Shown: positions 1-5,977 of the stretch, piece after piece | Layout of the letters: the number at the start of each line of letters is the position of its first letter | Numbering within the stretch: the stretch's first letter is position 1 | DNA from: Veillonella parvula | GTDB lineage: Bacteria > Bacillota > Negativicutes > Veillonellales > Veillonellaceae | Direction of reading: 5' to 3' | Length of the DNA: 9,810 bases | Assembly: GCA_947096075.1 (NCBI GenBank) | Contig: CAMUQE010000064.1 | Span: 1 to 9,810, forward strand | Position numbers and translations under genes: made by a program | Notes under the pieces: generated by a model | What the model was told of the DNA's origin: nothing | The model's database searches: none | The model's input: only the letters and a program-made list of their open reading frames with translations

Positions 1-218
1 GGACATTATTAAGTAAATAACATTTGGTGGGAAAATAAATTATTATTGTATGAATTATAGTGAAAGTATAAGATGCTTATATTTTTATTTAAACGATAAT
101 CTTCATTATTCACTTATGAAGACTGTGTTATCATAATAAAATGAAAAGTGAGGCTAGTAAATTAGACTGCGCATATCATGCAGAGACATCTCTTACAATA
201 ACTAAGTAAAGGTTAAGT
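1..218. other. AT-rich intergenic DNA upstream of the MBL-fold gene
   Basis: No convincing gene is visible on either strand here. The stretch is very AT-rich. It contains a small dyad at 100-122 (TCTTCAT / ATGAAGA with a 9-base loop). A weak extended -10 candidate follows: TG at 126-127, then TATCAT at 129-134, with no recognisable -35. The dyad lies where the -35 would be, so it could be a regulatory site for the following gene, but in DNA this AT-rich it may be chance. Confidence 0.4.
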
Positions 219-1394
219 ATGAATATTATTATCCACCGTGGCACCCACCAGATTGGTGGTAGTGCCGTTGAAATTAGCACAAAGACAACACGTATCATCC
301 TTGATATGGGAGATGAGTTTAGCTTAGAGGCAGATTTTATTCCTCGCCCACTGACGATTCAGGGAGTAACTGAAGGTAGGGGGAATTGTAAGGGTGTTCT
401 TGTTTCCCACTATCACGGTGATCATCTAGGACAATTAAAAAATGTACTTTCTGAGGTTCCCATCTATATGGGGGAGCTGTCAAAAGAAATTGCTCTTATA
501 CCTGCTGAATATCAAGATAAGGAATTATATCTGAGGTTGTTGGGGGCTAATACTTTCAGTGGTGGTAAAGTAATTACTATTGGGGATATACGAATTAGGC
601 CAATTGTAATTGACCATAGTGCTGCTGATAGTTATATGTTTGTCATTGAAGCGGACGGTAAACGTATTTTATATACGGGAGATTTTAGATTACATGGTCT
701 AAAGAGTCATTATATAGAGAGGTTAATTAAAACTTATGTTGGTTCCGTTGATGTTCTGATTACAGAGGGAACGGCACTTTCACAAAATCGATATAATACA
801 ATTAGTGAGGCTGAAGTTCTTGATGATATAAAATCTTATATTTCAGATGGTAAATACGTATTTATTATGTGCGCATCTACAAATATAGATCGAATTATGG
901 GAATATGGCAAAATCTACCAGACGATAAGGTATTACTGTGTGATCGATATCAGAAGAGTATTCTTGATACTGTTATTGAAAGTACATACTATGATAGCAC
1001 TCTATATAAACGTCATGCTAAACCTATAGTGCTAGATTGTGGCGCTTATCCTGCACTATATATGCGAGATGGTTTTGTTTCTTTGATGAGATGTACAGAG
1101 TCTTATATAGATAAAATTGAAGCATTTCCTAAGGATGATGTAAGAATTGTTTATTCTATGTGGCCTGGTTATATCAAACACAATAAACGGTTAAAAGAAT
1201 TGCTTGATAGGTATTCGTCGTATATATGTCACTCTAGTGGTCACGTTACTCTAACTGATTTAGTAAAATTTGTAAATTTAGTTAATCCTAATATAACGAT
1301 TCCTATTCATACAGAAAGTCCTGCCTATTTAGAAGAAATTTTGACTGATAGAACTATACAAGTTTTAAATGATAAAGAAGTGTTTGTTATTTAG
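219..1394 (+). CDS. MBL-fold / beta-CASP metallohydrolase, RNase J-like, stand-alone
   Basis: A 391-residue probable metal-dependent nuclease or hydrolase, likely cytoplasmic (no signal peptide or membrane segment). Seen in the protein: Asp29 in ILDMGDE (motif 1), HYHGDH at 64-69 (the HxHxDH di-metal motif), His133, Asp155 in YTGDF, Glu183 in TEGT, SSGHV with His342, and IPIHTE with His364. The last three match motifs A, B and C of beta-CASP nucleases such as RNase J. The protein is much shorter than housekeeping RNase J (about 550 residues) and lacks room for its C-terminal domain, so it is a relative rather than RNase J itself. The start is supported by TAAAGG at 207-212, six bases upstream. 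It is transcribed alone and ends at its own terminator. Its coding sequence is visibly more AT-rich than the genes after 1582, which could mean transfer. Fold and catalytic class are secure; substrate is unknown. Confidence 0.85.
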   Translation: MNIIIHRGTHQIGGSAVEISTKTTRIILDMGDEFSLEADFIPRPLTIQGVTEGRGNCKGVLVSHYHGDHLGQLKNVLSEVPIYMGELSKEIALIPAEYQDKELYLRLLGANTFSGGKVITIGDIRIRPIVIDHSAADSYMFVIEADGKRILYTGDFRLHGLKSHYIERLIKTYVGSVDVLITEGTALSQNRYNTISEAEVLDDIKSYISDGKYVFIMCASTNIDRIMGIWQNLPDDKVLLCDRYQKSILDTVIESTYYDSTLYKRHAKPIVLDCGAYPALYMRDGFVSLMRCTESYIDKIEAFPKDDVRIVYSMWPGYIKHNKRLKELLDRYSSYICHSSGHVTLTDLVKFVNLVNPNITIPIHTESPAYLEEILTDRTIQVLNDKEVFVI

Positions 1395-1431
1395 TATGTT
1401 TTCCTTGATTCATCTAAATTAGCCTAAGAAT

Positions 1432-1461
1432 AAAAAGCGTAGTATTTTACTACGCTTTTTT
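1432..1461 (+). terminator. Rho-independent terminator after the MBL-fold gene
   Basis: A perfect 13-bp stem (1432-1444 with 1448-1460) and a 3-base loop, followed by a run of T. The 5' arm begins with A5, so the hairpin could also stop transcription coming from the other side. Confidence 0.9.
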
Positions 1462-1504
1462 GTTGAAATTATATTAGAAATTTATATATCCCTATGCATA
1501 TTTT

Positions 1505-1513
1505 TGTTATAAT
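1505..1513 (+). promoter_or_regulatory. Extended -10 promoter of the MFS transporter gene
   Basis: TG at 1505-1506, one base, then a perfect TATAAT at 1508-1513. This extended -10 arrangement can work with a poor -35; the hexamer 17 bases upstream is TATATC, a poor match. Transcription would begin near 1520, giving a short leader to the gene starting at 1582. Confidence 0.65.
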
Positions 1514-1581
1514 GAATATATATTTACTTAAGTGCGGTTTATATGAAAGTTTATATAGTTGAATATGGAAGTGGTGACTTT

Positions 1582-2763
1582 ATGCATACGGTTAGCAATA
1601 AAAGTTGGCTTTTTATTTCTATATTAAGTGCTTTGATGGCGTTTACATCGTTATCGACGGATATTTATTTGCCGGCAATGCCTGCGATGGGGCGTGACCT
1701 AAATGGTGATGCGGAGCTTACGATTACTGGTTTCCTTATCGGTTTTTCTTTGGCTCAGCTTTTTTGGGGCGCCGTAAGTGATAAGATTGGACGGAAAAAA
1801 CCTCTTATAATGGGCTTGGTTTTATTTATTGTTGGCTCTATAGGTTGTGCGTTGAGTACGTCAATGATGGAATTATTAGCGTGGCGTGTGTTTCAAGCGT
1901 TTGGGGCTTGTGTAGGGCCGATGTTATCACGTGCTATCATTCGCGATCTTTATGGACGGACTGAGGCTGCAAGAATGTTGTCTACCCTAGCTATCGTTAT
2001 GGCTATAGCACCTATAGCAGGCCCGCTATTCGCAGGTCATTTGCTAGTATGGTATACTTGGCATGCTATTTTCTGGCTATTAGTTTTAATTGGCGTGTTT
2101 ATGTTATTAGCAGTGTTGTTATTACCTGAAACGCATCCAAAGGAAAAACGTAGCCGAAAATCCATGAGTCATACTTATATCAATTATTGGATCTTGTTGC
2201 GCAATAAAGAGTTTATGAAATACACGCTTTGTGTCAGTGCCTTTTATATTGCCATCTATGCATTCTTGACCGGTTCACCATATGTATATATCGATGTGTT
2301 CGAGGTGCCCACAGAGTATTTTGGTTATTTGTTCTCTCTTAATATCATCGGTGTTATGCTTATGAGTGCTATCAATCGCCGTATTGTTAGTGCCATACGC
2401 CTTGATAAACTGTTACGGTATGCAACTTTATTTGCAGCTATTTGCGTAACAATGGTGATGATTTTGATGTTTATGGGATACCATTCTTTGTGGCTCATTG
2501 TAATTGGTAGTTTCTTATTTTTCTCCATGAATGGTATTATTGCGGCGGTTACAAATGCATTAGCATTAGAGCGGGCCGGTAAGATGGCTGGTTCTGGAGC
2601 CGCTTTACTAGGGGCCATGCAATATGGTAGCGGTATTATTTCTTCTTTGGTACTTACATTCTTGCCGAATGATTCAGCATATCCAATGATGTCTGTCATT
2701 GCTATCTTTGTAATTGTTTGTGCAATTCTAGCATTCCCTAAAGATAAACGATATGATCATTAA
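1582..2763 (+). CDS. Bcr/CflA-family multidrug efflux MFS transporter
   Basis: A 393-residue, about 12-helix inner-membrane transporter of the DHA1 drug:proton antiporter type. Diagnostic segments are LSTDIYLPAMPAMGRDL (residues 24-40) and GAVSDKIGRKKPL (63-75), the MFS motif A loop between helices 2 and 3. RAIIRDLYGR (117-126) and the proline/glycine-rich antiporter motif AIAPIAGP (141-148) also fit. A charged cytoplasmic loop (PKEKRSRKS, 186-194) separates the two six-helix halves. I chose ATG 1582 because GGAAGTGGTG at 1567-1576 is a usable ribosome binding site; an in-frame ATG at 1543 would add 13 residues that mostly translate this leader and has a weaker site. The gene is monocistronic between two terminators. 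Family is clear; the exported compound cannot be read from sequence. Confidence 0.85.
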   Translation: MHTVSNKSWLFISILSALMAFTSLSTDIYLPAMPAMGRDLNGDAELTITGFLIGFSLAQLFWGAVSDKIGRKKPLIMGLVLFIVGSIGCALSTSMMELLAWRVFQAFGACVGPMLSRAIIRDLYGRTEAARMLSTLAIVMAIAPIAGPLFAGHLLVWYTWHAIFWLLVLIGVFMLLAVLLLPETHPKEKRSRKSMSHTYINYWILLRNKEFMKYTLCVSAFYIAIYAFLTGSPYVYIDVFEVPTEYFGYLFSLNIIGVMLMSAINRRIVSAIRLDKLLRYATLFAAICVTMVMILMFMGYHSLWLIVIGSFLFFSMNGIIAAVTNALALERAGKMAGSGAALLGAMQYGSGIISSLVLTFLPNDSAYPMMSVIAIFVIVCAILAFPKDKRYDH

Positions 2764-2769
2764 TAATTG

Positions 2770-2814
2770 TGAAAGCAAGGACTCAAAATGAGTCCTTGCT
2801 TTCATCATTTTTTT
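2770..2814 (+). terminator. Rho-independent terminator after the MFS gene
   Basis: A perfect 15-bp stem (2770-2784 with 2790-2804) and 5-base loop, followed by ATC and seven T at 2808-2814. Its 3' arm also contains the -35-like hexamer of the next promoter. Confidence 0.92.
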
Positions 2815-2824
2815 AGGTTATAAT
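2796..2824 (+). promoter_or_regulatory. Promoter of the rpsF-ssb-rpsR operon
   Basis: TTGCTT at 2796-2801 and a perfect TATAAT at 2819-2824, separated by 17 bases. The -35 lies inside the 3' arm of the preceding terminator, so terminator and promoter overlap. The transcript would start near 2831, just before the structured rpsF leader. Confidence 0.65.
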
Positions 2825-2846
2825 AGTAAGGCTTATTGATGGTAAG

Positions 2847-2897
2847 CACTTCCTACCCCTATGTGTCGATAGGGGCATTAGTCCGAAAGAGGAGGTG
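2847..2897 (+). promoter_or_regulatory. rpsF leader: S6:S18-binding autoregulatory RNA structure
   Basis: The leader folds into two stacked helices. The outer helix pairs 2847-2854 (CACTTCCT) with 2890-2897 (AGGAGGTG), eight pairs with one G-U, and so buries the rpsF Shine-Dalgarno. The inner hairpin pairs 2856-2862 (CCCCTAT) with 2869-2875 (ATAGGGG), closing a 6-base loop. Between them on the 3' side is an unpaired CCG at 2883-2885. A hairpin plus bulged CCG next to a sequestered ribosome binding site is the known S6:S18 leader motif upstream of rpsF, which mimics the 16S rRNA site of this protein pair. The operon encodes both S6 and S18, as feedback control would need. Pairing is read directly; binding is inferred from the family. 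Confidence 0.82.
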
Positions 2898-2904
2898 ATT
2901 TTGT

Positions 2905-3189
2905 ATGAACAAATACGAAGTCATGTTTATTGTGAAACCAGCTGAAGAAGAAGCAACTAACGCTGTTATTGAAAAAGTAGAAGCTTTAATTGCTCGTGTA
3001 GGCGGCACAGTAGAAAAGGTAGATCGTTGGGGCAAGAAACGTCTTGCTTACGCTGTGAAGAAATTCACTGACGGTTTCTATGTATTGATCAACTTTGAAG
3101 CAGCTCCTGCTGAAATCAAAGAAATCGATCGTGTATTGAAAATCAACGATGAAGTCCTAAGACATTTAATCGTAAAACACGACGCATAA
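2905..3189 (+). CDS. rpsF: 30S ribosomal protein S6
   Basis: A 94-residue ribosomal protein of the small-subunit platform, where it pairs with S18 on the central domain of 16S rRNA. The sequence has the full S6 pattern: MNKYEVMFIVKP at the N-terminus, then WGKKRLAYAVKKFTDGFYVLINFE (residues 42-65) and the C-terminal DEVLRHLIV segment. Length is normal. The start is fixed by AGGAGGTGATT just upstream, a strong ribosome binding site that can be sequestered by the leader structure. It is the first gene of a three-gene operon, 19 bases ahead of ssb. Confidence 0.97.
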   Translation: MNKYEVMFIVKPAEEEATNAVIEKVEALIARVGGTVEKVDRWGKKRLAYAVKKFTDGFYVLINFEAAPAEIKEIDRVLKINDEVLRHLIVKHDA

Positions 3190-3208
3190 TTAAAGCCTGG
3201 AGGAAAAC

Positions 3209-3607
3209 ATGAACTCTGTACAAATTCTAGGTAATTTAGCTCGTGATCCTGAAGTACGTTATACCAAAACTGGTCGTGCTGTAGCAACTTTCACAGTAGC
3301 TGCAACGAATACATATATTGATTCCACGACAAATGAGACGAAAGAACAAACTGCTTTTATCAACTGTGTTGCATGGGGCAAACTTGGTGAAGCGGCAGGC
3401 AATCTTCGTAAAGGCAGTCGTTGCTTTGTAGAAGGTCGTTTGCAAACTCGTTCCTACGAGACTCAGGATGGTCAAAAACGGTACGTTACTGAAGTGGTGG
3501 CGAACTTTGTGGGCCAATCCCTTGATATGAATACTAATTCTTTTGAAGGTGGCTCCAATTTTGATAGTTTCAGTACAGGCGGCGATGACGAAAACATCCC
3601 GTTCTAG
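3209..3607 (+). CDS. ssb: Single-stranded DNA-binding protein
   Basis: A 132-residue SSB that coats single-stranded DNA in replication, recombination and repair. Residues 1 to about 107 form the OB-fold (MNSVQILGNLARDPEVRYTK at the start, FINCVAWGKLGE at 50-61, GSRCFVEGRLQTRSY at 69-83). A short flexible linker and the acidic tail DDENIPF at the very end follow; that tail is the docking peptide for partner proteins. GGAGG at 3199-3203 sets the start. The linker is short compared with E. coli SSB (178 residues). Its place between rpsF and rpsR is the usual Firmicute arrangement, and this looks like the housekeeping copy. Confidence 0.97.
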   Translation: MNSVQILGNLARDPEVRYTKTGRAVATFTVAATNTYIDSTTNETKEQTAFINCVAWGKLGEAAGNLRKGSRCFVEGRLQTRSYETQDGQKRYVTEVVANFVGQSLDMNTNSFEGGSNFDSFSTGGDDENIPF

Positions 3608-3646
3608 TGTCAGGGACTCCTACTAATTCGAAAAGGAGGATTCGCA

Positions 3647-3877
3647 ATGAGAAGAGATAGAGGCAGAAAGCCAAGAAGAAAAGTATGCGTTTTCTGTGCA
3701 GACCATATCGATCAAATCGACTATAAAGATGTTGCTAAACTTCGTCGTTTTACGACTGAACGCGGTAAAATCTTACCTCGTCGTATTTCCGGTACTTGCG
3801 CAAAACATCAACGCAAATTGACTACAGCTATCAAACGTGCACGTGCAATCGCTTTATTGCCATTCACTGCTGAATAA
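3647..3877 (+). CDS. rpsR: 30S ribosomal protein S18 (zinc-type)
   Basis: A 76-residue S18, the partner of S6 on the 30S platform. Recognisable segments are YKDVAKLRRFTTERGKILPRR (residues 26-46) and the C-terminal IKRARAIALLPF. Cys14, Cys17, Cys51 and His54 are positioned as a zinc site, so this is the cysteine-containing form of S18. AAAGGAGG at 3632-3639 is a strong ribosome binding site; CTCCT at 3617-3621 could pair with part of it, which might tune expression. It is the last gene of the operon and is followed by a strong terminator. Confidence 0.97.
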   Translation: MRRDRGRKPRRKVCVFCADHIDQIDYKDVAKLRRFTTERGKILPRRISGTCAKHQRKLTTAIKRARAIALLPFTAE

Positions 3878-3887
3878 TTGATGAATC

Positions 3888-3922
3888 AAGGCGGTACAAC
3901 CAATTGGTTGTACCGCCTTTTT
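3888..3922 (+). terminator. Rho-independent terminator of the rpsF-ssb-rpsR operon
   Basis: A perfect 32-base palindrome at 3888-3919 (14-bp GC-rich stem, AATT loop) ending in a run of five T at 3918-3922. It begins ten bases after the rpsR stop codon. Confidence 0.95.
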
Positions 3923-3925
3923 GCG

Positions 3926-4235
3926 TTTTTGGGGGAGGGAATATAATACTAATAATTTTATTTCTTCTAATGAATGTACATTGTAATTAAGAATTAGCTA
4001 TAGTTGTGAGGGATAGAGTCTATAGAGCTCAAAAGGCTTGCGTGTTATGCGTTGTGAGCATAATATGATTTATAACTTTAACACCCTTAGTAAATAGGCA
4101 TATTCATTGAGTGTAATAAATATTCAAGAAATTAGATATAAAAATATATCTTATAAATTTATAATAACGCCATAAAAAACGGAGTTTATATGCCTAATCT
4201 ATATAAATGAATTAATCAACGTAATGTATATGTTC
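3926..4235. other. Long AT-rich intergenic region with small dyads, no gene seen
   Basis: I find no credible coding region or RNA gene here. Visible structures are TTATGC/GCATAA at 4045-4063, AGATATA/TATATCT with an AAAA loop at 4134-4151, and a 14-base palindrome at 4151-4164. A 9-base inverted repeat, TAGGCATAT at 4095-4103 and ATATGCCTA at 4188-4196, spans 102 bases. A TATAAT at 3942-3947 has no partner -35. Any of these could be regulatory for the operon at 4313, but AT-rich DNA produces such dyads by chance. Confidence 0.4.
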
Positions 4236-4264
4236 ATAAAAACTTATGGTTTTTATACTATAAT
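4236..4264 (+). promoter_or_regulatory. Putative promoter with overlapping inverted repeat (possible operator)
   Basis: A perfect TATAAT lies at 4259-4264, about 50 bases before the start codon of the solute-binding protein. No good -35 precedes it. Instead a perfect 8-bp inverted repeat (ATAAAAAC at 4236-4243, GTTTTTAT at 4249-4256, 5-base spacer) fills the -35/spacer region. A promoter with a poor -35 and a dyad at that place suggests control by an activator or repressor. The -10 is a good match; the operator role is inference. Confidence 0.5.
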
Positions 4265-4312
4265 GTGAGTATATGATTAGTACTGTAAAGTTCAGTGAAA
4301 GGTGGTAAGTAC

Positions 4313-5176
4313 ATGGGATTTTTGAAAAAGGATATATCCCGTCGCCAGTTTATTGGTGGTGCTTTAGCTTTAGCAGCCGCATCAGCGGTGCCGTCGTTTA
4401 TACGAGGCGCTTATAAGCCAACACAGTCTGATTCCTTACAAGTGTGGACTTGTGGCGGTTTGTCGGAAGCGTTCCTTGATTTAAACCAAGTGTATACGAT
4501 GCACACGGGGCACAATATTCAGTATACTGGTGCCTTTGCAGGGGCTATTGGTAAATCCTTGTTGGCTGAGAAGAGTCGCACAGAAATCTTTGGGGCTCGT
4601 GGTTTAGATCTAGCGAAGAATATGCGCAAAAAAGGCGTAAGTATTGCTTTTGAGCCATTATGTTTTACGGATTACGTTATCGTTACACCTAAGGGGAACC
4701 CAGCAGGGATTCGGGACTTGAAGGATATGGCCGAGCCTGGTGTACGCGTTATGTTGCCGCTAGGCGCATCTCCACCAGGTAGTGCATCTGTAAAGGGAAT
4801 CATGAAATTATCTGGTTTGACCGATGGTATCATGAAAAACTTAATGGCTGAAAATGCTTGTGTAATCTCTATGATGTGTGACCTTGTAGAAGGTAAAGCC
4901 GATGTATCCATCATTGAAAAGCGCCTTACTACACATGATCGGTTTAAGGATCGTATAGAGTACTTCCCAATACCTGCGCAATTTGTGCCACCTGCACCGC
5001 TCACTTTCACTATTAATACAATGAAATATGTGCAAGATCGTGCGTTGGCTGCCGATTATATTGAATTTACACGGTCCCAAGAAGGACAACAAATCTTAGA
5101 AAACCATGGATTCACATCCGTTCATAGTGTGAGAGGTCTCGATTTGATAGAAAGGTTTGGTGTAAAAGATGTGTAG
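4313..5176 (+). CDS. Tat-exported ModA-like solute-binding protein
   Basis: A 287-residue protein resembling periplasmic type 2 binding proteins of the ModA/WtpA (molybdate/tungstate) group. The N-terminus is a twin-arginine signal: KK, then SRRQFIGG (residues 9-16) and a hydrophobic stretch to about residue 28, with no lipobox Cys. The body follows ModA order: LQVWTCGGLSEAFLDL (42-57), FTDYVIVTPKGNP (118-130), LGASPPGSASVKGIMKLSG (150-168, the PxGxYA-like region), LVEGKADVSIIEKR (191-204) and SQEGQQILENHGF (255-267). ATG 4313 is chosen because GAAAGGTGG at 4297-4305 is its ribosome binding site; a GTG at 4295 would start inside that site. No permease or ATPase gene follows. Instead its end overlaps the polyferredoxin gene by 8 bases. 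Ligand unknown; an oxyanion is the best guess. Tat export would suit a protein folded or loaded before export. Confidence 0.75.
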   Translation: MGFLKKDISRRQFIGGALALAAASAVPSFIRGAYKPTQSDSLQVWTCGGLSEAFLDLNQVYTMHTGHNIQYTGAFAGAIGKSLLAEKSRTEIFGARGLDLAKNMRKKGVSIAFEPLCFTDYVIVTPKGNPAGIRDLKDMAEPGVRVMLPLGASPPGSASVKGIMKLSGLTDGIMKNLMAENACVISMMCDLVEGKADVSIIEKRLTTHDRFKDRIEYFPIPAQFVPPAPLTFTINTMKYVQDRALAADYIEFTRSQEGQQILENHGFTSVHSVRGLDLIERFGVKDV

Positions 5177-5975
5177 TCAATGTCCATCATCTACAACCTG
5201 TGGGGCTCAAATAAGCTCTGGTATATCTGGAACTAAGGCCCCTAAGAATTTAACGCTTTGGCGTCGTATCGTACAGCTTATCTTTCTCTTTATTATGGGA
5301 AAATGGGTATATTTTGGTGTGTTTCGCTGTCCCTATATCGTACCCTTTGTGAGCTGTGAAAGTTGCTCTATGATTTCTTGCTGGGGTCGCATCACGACGT
5401 ACTTTTATGCGTGGTGGATTATCTTGCCGATTATGGTCGTATTCTTTGGACGTGCTTTCTGTAGCTGGTTTTGTCCAAGTGGTTGGGTTAACCAAATGCT
5501 CGGAAAAATATCTATGGGGCCACTAAGAAATCGCAAAAACTATATGCGTTTCCTTCAACTCGGCATGGTAGCAACTATAATTTTAGGGCTCGTAGTATAT
5601 TTTAAATTTGGTAATCCCCGCATTATGATCCCAATTCGGACGAGCGATGAATACTTTAATGCTGTTATTTTATCCATGCAGTTTTCCGAATGGTATTGGG
5701 CGGCTCGTACTATAACCGTAGTTTCAATTATTGCTGGTTCCCTTATAATCGCCAATGCTTGGTGTCGCTTTGTATGTCCTTTCGGGGGCGTCATGGAATT
5801 GCTTCGCAAGATTTCTATTTTTAGAATTTATAAAACGAAAGATTGTGACAATTGTGATGCATGCTTGCGCGTATGTGAAATGGGAACACGACCAAATGAA
5901 ATGAATTGTACCAATTGTGGTGATTGCTTACATGTTTGCCATAAGGATGCCATTAGATTTGGTCGGAAAGGTTAA
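5169..5975 (+). CDS. NapH-like membrane polyferredoxin (4Fe-4S binding)
   Basis: A 268-residue inner-membrane electron-transfer protein of the NapH/CcoG-like type. It has about four to five hydrophobic segments (near 34-52, 81-96, 127-146, 180-197). Two helix-end motifs are family hallmarks, FCSWFCPSGWVNQ (97-109) and CRFVCPFGGVMELL (199-212). Two ferredoxin motifs follow at the C-terminus: Cys226/229/232/236 and Cys247/250/253/257. There are 19 cysteines in all, including an N-terminal group (2, 5, 11) and a further group (54, 63, 66, 71) that could hold another cluster. The gene overlaps the end of the solute-binding protein by 8 bases, which implies translational coupling, and the NifB-like gene begins 3 bases after it. 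It probably passes electrons across or along the membrane to that radical SAM enzyme or its product. Partner and direction are inference. Confidence 0.82.
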   Translation: MCSQCPSSTTCGAQISSGISGTKAPKNLTLWRRIVQLIFLFIMGKWVYFGVFRCPYIVPFVSCESCSMISCWGRITTYFYAWWIILPIMVVFFGRAFCSWFCPSGWVNQMLGKISMGPLRNRKNYMRFLQLGMVATIILGLVVYFKFGNPRIMIPIRTSDEYFNAVILSMQFSEWYWAARTITVVSIIAGSLIIANAWCRFVCPFGGVMELLRKISIFRIYKTKDCDNCDACLRVCEMGTRPNEMNCTNCGDCLHVCHKDAIRFGRKG

Positions 5976-5977
5976 TT

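Noticed and set aside
1543..1581. 13-residue extension of the MFS transporter
   Set aside because: It has a weak ribosome binding site and mostly translates the site of ATG 1582. Not excluded.
2325..2699. Minus-strand reading frame of 124 codons
   Set aside because: It lies wholly inside the MFS gene and has no family features; a shadow of the real gene. The same holds for antisense frames inside rpsF, ssb, the ModA-like, polyferredoxin, NifB-like and yedE genes.
3942..3947. TATAAT just after the rpsR terminator as promoter of the NifB operon
   Set aside because: It is about 365 bases from the gene and has no -35; the box at 4259-4264 is better placed.
4295..4312. GTG start six codons earlier for the ModA-like protein
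   Set aside because: Those codons are the ribosome binding site (GAAAGGTGG) of ATG 4313, and the Tat signal begins properly from 4313.
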